A stretch of DNA of 53,024 nt from an uncultured Bacteriovoracaceae bacterium. Lineage in GTDB: Bacteria; Bdellovibrionota; Bacteriovoracia; Bacteriovoracales; Bacteriovoracaceae. Each line of letters starts with the position of its first letter. Position 1 is the first letter of the stretch. Below, piece by piece: positions 32,387 to 40,844 of the stretch. A model generated the notes under the pieces. The model saw only the letters and a program-made list of their open reading frames with translations, made no database searches and was not told where the DNA came from. Both the position numbers and the translations under genes were made by a program. The stretch is taken from assembly GCA_938017795.1 (NCBI GenBank), contig CALIJZ010000057.1, forward strand, positions 1 to 53,024, given 5' to 3'.

Positions 32387-33664
32387 ATGAAAAAAATATA
32401 TATAATTCTTCTATTAGTAATGAGCTCAGAAATAATGGCTCAGACTTATACTACAATTAATGTAGGGCAAGCTGGACTCGCTCTCGAGAAAATGATTCTA
32501 CTTTCTTATAATTGCAAAAAAGCTTCTGAAAATGAAATGATTGGGATTATCAGGTCGGACTTTGTTTTTTATCAAGAAAAAATCAGGGTAGATCTTAGAT
32601 CTACTAATGCAGATTTTTCTAATAAACTTAAAAGACTCTATGGAGATGGTTATTCAAGGTTAGCTCAGATTAATTGTTCTCAGAATAAGATTAATATTTT
32701 TAATACTAGGTCAAACGCACTTATTAAATCTCTTGGTATTATAAAACATGATAATATAAGAACCCAAGCACACTTGAATGCAGAAAATATTTATAAAGCC
32801 CTTTACGGAAAGAAATCTATATTTACTTCTAAATTAACATTTTCAGCTAGTGGAAACACGAGTTTAAGAAAGACCAAGAAAGAGCTTTTTATTTGTGACT
32901 TTGATGGTGGTAATTTAAGACAATTAACTAACCACGGAGGAATAGTACTTTCTCCAGCATTTTCACCTGATAATAGAAGGATTATATATAGTCTAATTCC
33001 ACCAAGATCACGAGATATAGTTTTGTACGAACATAATTTAGATACTGGGCTTACTAAAGTCATCCTTGATAAGAAAGGACTCATCATCGGTGCAGTTTAT
33101 ACCGCTGATGGAACGGGGATTTATCTAACTATAAGCAATCGTAGTAATGCAGATATCTATTATATGAATGTTTCCACTAAGGCATTGAGAAGAGTAACAA
33201 ATCATAGATCTGAAGATGTTGACCCTGCCATTAATAGAGCAGGGAACTTAATGAGCTTTCTATCAGGTAGAGCAGGTAAAGCGATGATCTATTCTATGGA
33301 TCCAATTGCTGGCGAGCCAAGTTCAAGGCCAAAAAGAATAAGTTATGTTGGAAAAGTAAACGCAACCCCTAGATTTTCTCCTGATGGAAGCGAAATTGTA
33401 TTTTCATCTTGGAAGGATAATACATTTGATATTTTTCGATTTTATGCCAACGGTCAGTCTTTAGTTCGGCTCACATCCAATTTTGGGTCAAATGAAAACC
33501 CAACTTTTTCTCCTGAGGGCCAATTTATCGCCTTTTCATCAAAGCGAGTGATCAGTCGACGACAGCTTGACCAAAATTTATACATTATGACTCGAAATGG
33601 TAAGAATGTAAGACCAATCACGAAAAACATTGGACAGTGCTCGTCTCCACGCTTCTCTAACTAG
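32387..33664 (+). CDS. tolB: Tol-Pal system protein TolB
   Basis: The 425-residue product has a signal peptide (MKKIYIILLLVMSSEIMA), a mixed N-terminal domain and a beta-propeller with repeated FSPDNRRIIYS-like PD40 blades (LSPAFSPD, PRFSPDGSEIVFS, PTFSPEGQFIAFS). It is the periplasmic partner of TolA and Pal in outer-membrane constriction. It follows tolA after 12 bases. No pal gene follows; the next gene is a regulator. Confidence 0.95.
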   Translation: MKKIYIILLLVMSSEIMAQTYTTINVGQAGLALEKMILLSYNCKKASENEMIGIIRSDFVFYQEKIRVDLRSTNADFSNKLKRLYGDGYSRLAQINCSQNKINIFNTRSNALIKSLGIIKHDNIRTQAHLNAENIYKALYGKKSIFTSKLTFSASGNTSLRKTKKELFICDFDGGNLRQLTNHGGIVLSPAFSPDNRRIIYSLIPPRSRDIVLYEHNLDTGLTKVILDKKGLIIGAVYTADGTGIYLTISNRSNADIYYMNVSTKALRRVTNHRSEDVDPAINRAGNLMSFLSGRAGKAMIYSMDPIAGEPSSRPKRISYVGKVNATPRFSPDGSEIVFSSWKDNTFDIFRFYANGQSLVRLTSNFGSNENPTFSPEGQFIAFSSKRVISRRQLDQNLYIMTRNGKNVRPITKNIGQCSSPRFSN

Positions 33665-33716
33665 CTGAAATTATAAGAAAAAAGTGTAAAAAATACAGTA
33701 CTTGATAAAATTTATC

Positions 33717-33744
33717 TTGTAAAATTTTTATGCGCTGCTATACT
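33717..33744 (+). promoter_or_regulatory. Extended -10 promoter for the NtrC-like regulator gene
   Basis: TTGTAA at 33717-33722, a 16-base spacer and TATACT at 33739-33744, the latter preceded by TGC (extended -10). The ATG at 33809 leaves a 57-base leader with TAGGAG. Confidence 0.5.
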
Positions 33745-33808
33745 GGTATTGATTACGCATTGCACATAAATAAATGCTTTTTAAAACTTAACCGTATAGG
33801 AGTTTAAC

Positions 33809-35299
33809 ATGATCAAGATTAACCTTAATGAGTCAAACTTAAGACCAACTGCACTAGAGGCACTATTACTTAGTGAGCTTAAAGAAGAAGTGTTTTTTCC
33901 AGAATTATCAAAGCATCTACATTTGATGACTGGTGATAGTGTTGAAATTCACCTTTGCTTTAATGATGAGTCTACAAGACTAATTGCTAGAGATGGAAAG
34001 TTAATTGAAGGTTGTGAAGTTCAGGCTAGAGGAATGGGGCCAGCAGGTTATGTTGCTAAGACAAAAAGATTTTACTACAGCAATAACGTTTCAAGAGATC
34101 CAGTTTTTTCTTCTGTTTCAAGAGCGGCTGATATCAATTCAGAATTAATTGTTCCTGTTAACTTAACTGATAAAGTTATTGCAACTATTCACATTCAGTC
34201 TACAGATGTTGACAAGAAATTTTCTGAGCAAGATGCTTTATCAATTATGGAATTTTTAACTGATATTAAGACTCCTCTTACAAATGTAAATCTTTACTTA
34301 ATGGCAAAATATTTAAATCAAGAACTACTTTTAAAAGTAAAAAATCAAACACCTGCTCTAGAGACAGAAAATGCTTCAGTTGAAAGAGTGGAGATGATTG
34401 GTAAGCACCCTGATTTTTTAAAATCTCTTTCTATGGCTTCTAGAGTAGCTGCTCAGGATATTCCAGTTCTTATTCAAGGTGAAACTGGCGTCGGTAAAAG
34501 ACTTTTAGGTAAGAAAATCCATACAATGAGCCAAAGAAAGCATAGCTCTTTTAGAGTTATTGAGTGTGCAACTTTAAATGATGAATCTTTAGAAAAAGAG
34601 ATCTTTGGTTGTTTAGATAGAAAAGGATCTTTAGAACTTGGAAATAACGGAACAGTACTTTTTAACGAGATTGGTCTTTTAAGCCCTAAGTTACAAGCAA
34701 TGGTTTTTAACTTTTTAACTTCTGGTATGATCTCAAGAGTTGGTTCTGAAAAAGCTATTAACTTAAATGTTAGAATAATCGCTACTTCAAAAAGACCTCT
34801 TATAGAATATGTTAACGATAGTAAATTAAGAGAAGATTTGTACTATAGATTAGCGACAGTTCAAATTGATCTACCTTCTTTAAGACAACGTGGTGAAGAT
34901 GTTAAACTTATCGCTAATCACTTTCTTAATAACAATAAATCTGAAAAGAAATTCTTAACTGCCGGAGCAATGGATCAATTATTAGACTTTGCTTGGGAAT
35001 CAAATGTTATTGAATTAAGAAACGCAATGGAGAGAACGTACGCTTTAACAGATGGAAAATTTGTTGAAGAAATAGAAATGAATGGTTTTTCTAAGCCTGA
35101 GAAAAAAGAAGAAGTAATTGCTAGAGAACCAGCTTTTGAGCCAATCTCTATCTCTGAAATCGAGAAAAGACATATCTGTAAGACTCTAGAGTTTCACGGT
35201 GGTAACAAAACAAGAGCTGCCAAGTCTTTAGGTGTTACTGTAAAGACTCTTTATAACAAGCTTCATAGTTATGGTTTAGTTAGCAAAAACGTACAATAA
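33809..35299 (+). CDS. NtrC-like AAA+ regulator lacking the sigma-54 contact loop
   Basis: Of 496 residues, about 40-170 form a GAF-like sensor, 195-375 an AAA+ domain with Walker A GETGVGK (224-230), and about 448-490 a Fis-type helix-turn-helix (NKTRAAKSLGVTVKTLYNKL). The GAFTGA loop that contacts sigma-54 is absent: EIFGCLDRKGSLEL runs straight from the ELFG position to the LELGNNGT block. Walker B reads VLFNEI (Asn286) where the ATP-hydrolysing Asp-Glu is expected. Arginine fingers (LREDLYYRL) remain. It may bind DNA and nucleotide but not drive sigma-54 RNAP, like TyrR-type relatives. Strong TAGGAG start. Confidence 0.85.
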   Translation: MIKINLNESNLRPTALEALLLSELKEEVFFPELSKHLHLMTGDSVEIHLCFNDESTRLIARDGKLIEGCEVQARGMGPAGYVAKTKRFYYSNNVSRDPVFSSVSRAADINSELIVPVNLTDKVIATIHIQSTDVDKKFSEQDALSIMEFLTDIKTPLTNVNLYLMAKYLNQELLLKVKNQTPALETENASVERVEMIGKHPDFLKSLSMASRVAAQDIPVLIQGETGVGKRLLGKKIHTMSQRKHSSFRVIECATLNDESLEKEIFGCLDRKGSLELGNNGTVLFNEIGLLSPKLQAMVFNFLTSGMISRVGSEKAINLNVRIIATSKRPLIEYVNDSKLREDLYYRLATVQIDLPSLRQRGEDVKLIANHFLNNNKSEKKFLTAGAMDQLLDFAWESNVIELRNAMERTYALTDGKFVEEIEMNGFSKPEKKEEVIAREPAFEPISISEIEKRHICKTLEFHGGNKTRAAKSLGVTVKTLYNKLHSYGLVSKNVQ

Positions 35300-35312
35300 G
35301 ATACTAATAAAG

Positions 35313-35346
35313 TGGCACTTCTTTACCAGGAAGTGCCATTTCTTTT
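35313..35346 (+). terminator. Terminator after the NtrC-like regulator gene
   Basis: TGGCACTTC and GAAGTGCCA make a perfect 9-bp stem with an 8-base loop, followed by TTTCTTTT. It lies 14 bases after the stop codon. Confidence 0.85.
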
Positions 35347-35429
35347 CATTTAGTCCTAGTCTTGCTTGATCTCTTCACTCTTGTTCTATACAATGACCTA
35401 ACATTATCCTCAGCATCGGCAGGCAAGAA

Positions 35430-35633
35430 ATGGCAAGAAAGAAAGGTTCAAAAAAGACAAAATCTAAAAAAGTAAAACTCTCACCTGAAGTTAAAGAGTT
35501 TAGAAGTTCAGAAGAAGTTGTTTCTTTTTATAGATTTATTCATGATAATAACTTAAGACATGAGGCTAAAGTTATTTTAGAGACAATTTTGAGCTATATC
35601 GATATCCCTCGAAAAAGACGTTCTAGAAAATAA
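35430..35633 (+). CDS. Small basic protein of unknown function
   Basis: The 67-residue product has a Lys-rich head (MARKKGSKKTKSKKVKLSP), an acidic middle (FRSSEEVVSFYRFIHDNNLRHEAKVI) and an RKRRSRK tail. The charge pattern resembles small nucleic-acid- or ribosome-associated proteins. It stands after a terminator with its own start, 33 bases before the HD hydrolase gene, and may be co-transcribed with it. No family recognised. Confidence 0.65.
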   Translation: MARKKGSKKTKSKKVKLSPEVKEFRSSEEVVSFYRFIHDNNLRHEAKVILETILSYIDIPRKRRSRK

Positions 35634-35666
35634 ATTCTCAAAAATATAGTCACGGATGATTAGAGT

Positions 35667-37082
35667 ATGAAAAACCAAAAAAAAAGATTGATCTATGATG
35701 TCCTTTACGGATTTATCAGACTTACTCCTATTGAATGGGAGATTATTCACACGCCCTATTATCAGAGATTAAAATGGATTAAACAATTAGGTTTTTCTTT
35801 TTATACATATCCTGGAGCGGAACATTCAAGGTTTGGACATTCTCTGGGAGTTATGAATAATGCTCATGCTATTCTTGTACAGATCGGAGAAAATGCAACA
35901 GATAAAGAGCTTTTTTCTGGAGAGTTAAAGAGTGCAACTGCAAAGGAACATCAAAGTATTCGAATTGCAGCACTTTTGCATGATATTGGTTCATTTTGTT
36001 TCTCTCATACTGTTGAAAATGCTTATATCAAATACTCCGAGTCTAATAATACGAAAAATAGAGACCAGAGAGATGATCATGAACACTTGGGCTCATTTAT
36101 AATTAAACGGACTGAGAATAAATTTGGAATTACAAAGATTTTAAAAGAGCATGGACTAAATGTTCAAAAGATTTCAGATCTTGTTAAAGGAATTGATTCC
36201 AATATTCTTGCTAATCAAGTTCTTCATTCTGAAATTGATTGTGATAGAATGGATTACCTTCTAAGAGATGCTCACTATACAGGCCTTCATTATGGAAATT
36301 ATGATAGAGACTATCTTTTAAATCATTTTCAAGCACGAGAAATTTCAGGTCAAAAGATTTTAACAATTCACGAGAAAGCAATTAATTGTGTACAGGATTT
36401 TCTTATATCTAGATTTGCGTGGTATTCTCAGGTAGTTCGCTCTGCTAGGGGTGCAAAGTTTGATGCAATTGCAGCGGAAGTTTCTTTTTATCTTTTAAAA
36501 AACGGGTTGATTTTTAGATATCAAGAACTTCTAGATCTAATTGAAAACCATCCGACGAAATTTTTCACTTTTAATGATTCATATTTCATGACGACTTTAC
36601 AGGATCATTATAATGCAGGAAGCTTTGAAAAAGATAAGGGTATATTGGATATGGTCGAATCTCTTTTATTTTCAAAGAGCCCTGCAAGGATAAAACATCC
36701 AGTTTTCAATCAAAGAATCTTAGATCAAAACAATACAACAGATAATCAAAAGATTATGAAAAAAGCTCGAGATAAATTTAATGAGCTTTATGACTATGTT
36801 AAAAAACATGGCAGTGATGGAGACTGGATGATAGAAGATTTTCCTAAAAAAGATATTTATTTAGCCAAGTCTCATAAACGTTTAGTTAAAGATACAATGG
36901 GATCTAATCTTTTACTGGAAAGAGATCCTGTTAAGATTTGTTATACAAATGGAGATGTATACTTACTTTCAAATCTTGAAAATAACCTTGTCAGTAAGTT
37001 ACAAAATACATTTAATTTTATGCCTCATGTTTTTTGCTCTAGAGGGGCACATGACTTACTAAAAAACTCAGGATTATTGTAA
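35667..37082 (+). CDS. HD-domain phosphohydrolase (dGTPase/SAMHD1-like)
   Basis: The 471-residue product has the family layout: AEHSRFGHSLGVM (His58), the HD pair at 105-106 in ALLHDIGSF, SHTVE after it, and EIDCDRMDYLLRDAHYTGL, which carries the last metal Asp of the SAMHD1/YdhJ group. Such enzymes split dNTPs or other nucleotides. The usual HDIGH reads HDIGS here. No signal. The substrate cannot be told from sequence; a dNTPase is the first guess. Confidence 0.85.
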   Translation: MKNQKKRLIYDVLYGFIRLTPIEWEIIHTPYYQRLKWIKQLGFSFYTYPGAEHSRFGHSLGVMNNAHAILVQIGENATDKELFSGELKSATAKEHQSIRIAALLHDIGSFCFSHTVENAYIKYSESNNTKNRDQRDDHEHLGSFIIKRTENKFGITKILKEHGLNVQKISDLVKGIDSNILANQVLHSEIDCDRMDYLLRDAHYTGLHYGNYDRDYLLNHFQAREISGQKILTIHEKAINCVQDFLISRFAWYSQVVRSARGAKFDAIAAEVSFYLLKNGLIFRYQELLDLIENHPTKFFTFNDSYFMTTLQDHYNAGSFEKDKGILDMVESLLFSKSPARIKHPVFNQRILDQNNTTDNQKIMKKARDKFNELYDYVKKHGSDGDWMIEDFPKKDIYLAKSHKRLVKDTMGSNLLLERDPVKICYTNGDVYLLSNLENNLVSKLQNTFNFMPHVFCSRGAHDLLKNSGLL

Positions 37083-37166
37083 ATATATCCCTTTAGATCG
37101 AGATATTAGATCATTGTCTTTGCTAGCTTGCTCTCCAAAAGTTAAAATATATAAGTGGAAAAGTAC

Positions 37167-37880
37167 ATGGAAAGTCAGCCTTCATTTATCAAAAATAAAT
37201 CAATGAATTTACAAAAAGGTAAAGTAAAGTATTTTAGCTTTCAAGGAGTTGATGTTTTTTATAAACAAACTCACCTTTTGAGAAAAATTACTTTAGATAT
37301 TCATCGAGGTGATTTTAAATTTGTAACAGGAAGAACTGGAGCAGGCAAAACAACCTTACTAAATCTTATTGCTGATGATTGTCCAAGTTTTACTATTAAA
37401 GGAAAAATTAAAAAAGAAGAAACAATAACAAGCTCAATTTTTATTTCAAGAGTTTTTCAAGACTTAAAGATATTTAAAAAGATGAGTGTGCTTAAGAATT
37501 TAGAGTATTGCTTCGATTCTAATCTATATTCTAGAAGTAGCTTTGAAAAAGAGATAAGAGACTATTCAAGAATGTTAGGGATAAGCGACAAACTTCATAG
37601 CCAATTAGAAAACTGTAGTGGAGGAATCATTCAAAAAGTCTCTATTCTCAGGGCCATACTTTCTAAGCCAGATATTATCTTAGCTGATGAGCCTACTAGC
37701 TCACTTGATAAGGCAAGTTCTATGACAGTTTATGAAATTTTTAAATTGTTAAATAAAAACTTTGGGACAACTATTATTTGGGCAACTCATGATAGGGATC
37801 TTGTAAGAAGCTTGAGCGGTGAAATTATCCATATTGAAAATGGAAAGTTGGCTCACCAAGGGAGTACATGTTTTATCTAA
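37167..37880 (+). CDS. ftsE: FtsE-like ABC transporter ATP-binding protein
   Basis: The cytoplasmic ATPase is about 237 residues from ATG 37167 (a GTG 12 bases earlier and an ATG at 37203 are alternatives). Walker A GRTGAGKT is at 55-62, the signature is CSGGIIQKV and Walker B IILADEPTSSLD at 170-181. The C/I substitutions in the LSGGEQQ signature are unusual but the core is kept. The identity as FtsE rests on the FtsX-like partner that starts 13 bases before its end and on the EnvC-like gene next. The complex controls peptidoglycan hydrolases at division. Confidence 0.75.
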   Translation: MESQPSFIKNKSMNLQKGKVKYFSFQGVDVFYKQTHLLRKITLDIHRGDFKFVTGRTGAGKTTLLNLIADDCPSFTIKGKIKKEETITSSIFISRVFQDLKIFKKMSVLKNLEYCFDSNLYSRSSFEKEIRDYSRMLGISDKLHSQLENCSGGIIQKVSILRAILSKPDIILADEPTSSLDKASSMTVYEIFKLLNKNFGTTIIWATHDRDLVRSLSGEIIHIENGKLAHQGSTCFI

Positions 37881-38650
37881 ATATATTTCTACAAACTCTT
37901 TTTCGAAAGAAAGTGCAAGCAGTTATTTATCTTTCAATATGTTTTTCAATTGTTTTTATTTCGATTTATAAAACAGCAATCATAGATATTATGAAAAAGA
38001 ACTTATCTCACTTACAAAGCGAGGTTAGTTTTCAGGTTGCAGTTGATAATTCTTTTAGAAACAAGGATAAGATCAATACATCTCAAGAGCTTCCTGGAGT
38101 TTCTTCTGTGAAAAAACTAAATAATTCGGAAGTTGTAAATAAACTAGGAAAAGTTTCCAATGAATACGATATTAATTTAGGTGCAATTTCTAATGAAATT
38201 TCAATTTATAAAATCTCTTTAGAGCCCGCGATAAGCTTAAGAAATCAAAAATTAGTAAGAACATATTTTGAAAAGCTTTTCCAGAATTCTGATAGTATTA
38301 TATCTCCGCTAGACTTTCCCAGTGCGGCATTAAGCCAACAAACTAATAACTTCATAAGTGCTATAGAAAACATCTTTAAAGTAATTTTGTTCGTTTTGTT
38401 TTTATCATTTTTTATCTCGCATTATCTTTTATCAATGAGAATTTATAAACAAGCTTATATTATTGAAAACTTTCAAAGAAAAAAACAGGTTGGTTTAAAA
38501 GCTACGGCTTGTGGAAGTGTTATCTTTTTAAGTTTAATAGCAGGAAGCTTCTTGATAAACCTTTCAAAAGGCTACGTCTTCTTAACTTTTTTAATAATAT
38601 TCTTTATAACTCTGTATATTATTCAAGCACAAAATACTTCAAGGAGTTAA
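37868..38650 (+). CDS. ftsX: FtsX-like membrane protein
   Basis: The 260-residue product has an N-terminal membrane helix (VQAVIYLSICFSIVFISIY), a periplasmic loop of roughly 120 residues and three C-terminal helices (ILFVLFLSFFISHYLL, VIFLSLIAGSFLINL, FLTFLIIFFITLYII), the FtsX topology. It is somewhat shorter than E. coli FtsX (352). AAGGGA precedes the ATG inside the ftsE end. It should sense FtsE ATP binding and pass it to the EnvC-like coiled-coil protein made next. Sequence similarity is weak, so the call leans on topology and context. Confidence 0.65.
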   Translation: MFYLNIFLQTLFRKKVQAVIYLSICFSIVFISIYKTAIIDIMKKNLSHLQSEVSFQVAVDNSFRNKDKINTSQELPGVSSVKKLNNSEVVNKLGKVSNEYDINLGAISNEISIYKISLEPAISLRNQKLVRTYFEKLFQNSDSIISPLDFPSAALSQQTNNFISAIENIFKVILFVLFLSFFISHYLLSMRIYKQAYIIENFQRKKQVGLKATACGSVIFLSLIAGSFLINLSKGYVFLTFLIIFFITLYIIQAQNTSRS

Positions 38651-38655
38651 TATTC

Positions 38656-39657
38656 ATGAAGTTTATCATTATTGCTTTAACTCTTCTCTCTTCATTAACG
38701 TTTTCAATAACTGAAACAGAGCCACCTACATTAAAAGAGAAGGTGAACCAATTAGAAACTTCTCTTTTTAAGAAAAAAAAAATATTAGAAACTTATGAGA
38801 AGGATATAGATAGAAAGAATGAAAAGTACCTTCAACATGTTAGGGTAAATAAAAAATTAAAAAATTTATTAGATGAGTACAAGCATGATTTATCAAAAGA
38901 AAAGCTAACACTTTCAGAGAGAATAAAGAATATTAAAACAAAAATGATAAAGATTGCAATGCTAGATAATAATGAAATAGCTATTGAAAATAAGATCTTA
39001 GTCAAAGTTTTAAGAAAAAAACTTGAAAAGGATTTCTCTTCTCTAGAAACAATTAATAGTAAAATCCACTCTATTGAATCTAAGGTTAGTTCAATTAATA
39101 AGAGGATAGATCTTTTTGAAGATGAATCTGTGAAAATTTCCGAAAAACTAAGAATTATGAATATTGAAAGAGAAGAGATGAATAAAAGCAAGCAAGAGTT
39201 GTTCTTAGCAAAAGATATTCTTGAAGATGAGTATTTAGAATTAATGGCATCAAAGCAGTTTGAAAAGATTAAAGAAGAAAATGAATTAAAATTTATATCT
39301 AAGACGCATTTATCTAACCCTATAGAAGATTTTATTTCAGCAAAACAACTCCACAAAGGACTCGAATTTCAGGTTTCAATTAACTCTGGGATTATGGTGA
39401 TAGATGATGGAGAAGTCGTTCATAGTGATGTACTAGCTAACTTTGGACGAATAATTATAGTAAAACATAAAAACAATTTAAGAAGTGTTTACCTTGGGGA
39501 TTATGAGTCAAGCATAGGGATTAATACAAATGTAAAAAAATCTCAAAAATTAGGTAATGTATTACCTGGAGATGAAGCAAAGATATATTTTGAAATTAGA
39601 GAAAAGGAAAAACCTCTAGAATTGGCTAGGTTTTATCATCTACCTTCAATTATCTAA
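38656..39657 (+). CDS. EnvC-like coiled-coil protein with degenerate LytM domain
   Basis: The start at ATG 38656 has AAGGAG nine bases upstream and opens a signal peptide (MKFIIIALTLLSSLTFS). Residues about 25-215 are a Lys/Glu coiled coil. The C-terminal domain has the LytM/M23 fold (GIMVIDDGEVVHSDVLANFG, YFEIREKEKP) but the HxH zinc motif reads IYF, and the first ligand pair is HKGLE. As in EnvC and NlpD it is probably a non-hydrolytic activator of amidases, recruited by FtsEX. It is followed nine bases later by a C-terminal processing protease gene. Confidence 0.85.
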   Translation: MKFIIIALTLLSSLTFSITETEPPTLKEKVNQLETSLFKKKKILETYEKDIDRKNEKYLQHVRVNKKLKNLLDEYKHDLSKEKLTLSERIKNIKTKMIKIAMLDNNEIAIENKILVKVLRKKLEKDFSSLETINSKIHSIESKVSSINKRIDLFEDESVKISEKLRIMNIEREEMNKSKQELFLAKDILEDEYLELMASKQFEKIKEENELKFISKTHLSNPIEDFISAKQLHKGLEFQVSINSGIMVIDDGEVVHSDVLANFGRIIIVKHKNNLRSVYLGDYESSIGINTNVKKSQKLGNVLPGDEAKIYFEIREKEKPLELARFYHLPSII

Positions 39658-39666
39658 AAGGATAAA

Positions 39667-40821
39667 ATGAAAAAGTTTACTTTTATTGGAATAATATTAA
39701 GTGTTTTTATAATGACTAATTCTTATTCTAAAAAAAATCAAAACAGTAAGTTTAAGAGCTTGGATCTTTTTAATAAAGTGATTTATTTAATAGAAAAAAA
39801 TTATTATAAAGAAGTTGATTTTAACAGTTTAATCGAGGGAAGTCTCAAAGGCATGTTGAGTTCGCTGGATCCACATTCTACTTTTTTGGATAAGAATTTA
39901 TTTAAAAAAATGAAAGATGATACTGAAGGAGAGTTCGGCGGAATAGGTATAGAAGTATCTTTTGAAAAAGGAATATTATCTATTATTACTGCTATTGAAG
40001 ATACACCGGCCTTTGAAGCAGGTATTCAAACGGGTGATTTAGTCATTGAGATTAATCACCAAAACGTTGTTGGTCATAGTTTAGATAAAGCAGTTGATCT
40101 TATGAAAGGAAAAATTGGAGAAAAACTTCATCTTGGAGTCAGGCGAAACAATCAAAAGAAATTAGTACATTTTGATATAATTCGAAAAATTATAAAAATT
40201 GATCCAGTTAAGTATAGACTCGTTGATGGATCTTATGGTGTCATTAGGCTTGTGCAGTTTCAAAAAGATTCAACTAGATATGTTAAAAAAGCTATCGAGC
40301 AAATGAAGAAAAATATGAATACAAAATTTAATGGTTTTGTTTTAGACCTTAGAGGTAACCCGGGTGGATTATTAGATGAAGCCGTAGGTGTCGCTTCCTT
40401 ATTTCTTGAAAAGGGAGTAGTTGTATCAACTGAATCAAGAGATCCGAATGTGAAAGACATAAGATATGTTAAGAAGACTGTTGAGAAAGATTTAAAAACT
40501 CCTTTGGTCATTTTAGTAGATGATGGTAGTGCTTCAGCATCTGAAATCGTAGCTGGAGCGATTCAAGACTATAAACGAGGACTTATAATGGGCGGGCAAA
40601 GTTATGGTAAGGGAACTGTTCAAAGCATTACACCAATTGGAAATGATGTGGCGATTAAACTTACTATCTCTGAATATCTAACACCGCTTAAGAGAAAAAT
40701 TGATAAATTAGGAATAACTCCTGATAGAAAACTTCCTTCAATTGCATCAAGAAAAAGAAACTACTTACATGATAATCAAATTGATTTAGCTGTGAAGTAT
40801 TTAAAATCTCTTAAAAAATAA
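39667..40821 (+). CDS. ctpA: S41 C-terminal processing peptidase (CtpA/Prc family)
   Basis: The 384-residue product has an export signal, a PDZ domain (about 85-170, GGIGIEVSFEKGILSI), and the tail-specific protease core with Ser290 in DGSASASEI, Lys315 in SYGKGTVQ and Gln319, the catalytic triad positions of E. coli Prc/Tsp spaced as expected. It trims C-terminal tails of periplasmic proteins, often amidases or LytM enzymes. A GGAT-type site precedes the ATG. The PDZ gate and the context with EnvC and LytM suggest control of wall hydrolases. Confidence 0.93.
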   Translation: MKKFTFIGIILSVFIMTNSYSKKNQNSKFKSLDLFNKVIYLIEKNYYKEVDFNSLIEGSLKGMLSSLDPHSTFLDKNLFKKMKDDTEGEFGGIGIEVSFEKGILSIITAIEDTPAFEAGIQTGDLVIEINHQNVVGHSLDKAVDLMKGKIGEKLHLGVRRNNQKKLVHFDIIRKIIKIDPVKYRLVDGSYGVIRLVQFQKDSTRYVKKAIEQMKKNMNTKFNGFVLDLRGNPGGLLDEAVGVASLFLEKGVVVSTESRDPNVKDIRYVKKTVEKDLKTPLVILVDDGSASASEIVAGAIQDYKRGLIMGGQSYGKGTVQSITPIGNDVAIKLTISEYLTPLKRKIDKLGITPDRKLPSIASRKRNYLHDNQIDLAVKYLKSLKK

Positions 40822-40844
40822 AAGAGTTTAGGCTATAGTTGCTT

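Noticed and set aside
33745..33775. Possible sigma-54 promoter (TGGTAT...TTGCA) before the NtrC-like gene
   Set aside because: The GG/GC spacing does not line up with TTGC as required; the extended -10 promoter just upstream explains the start better.
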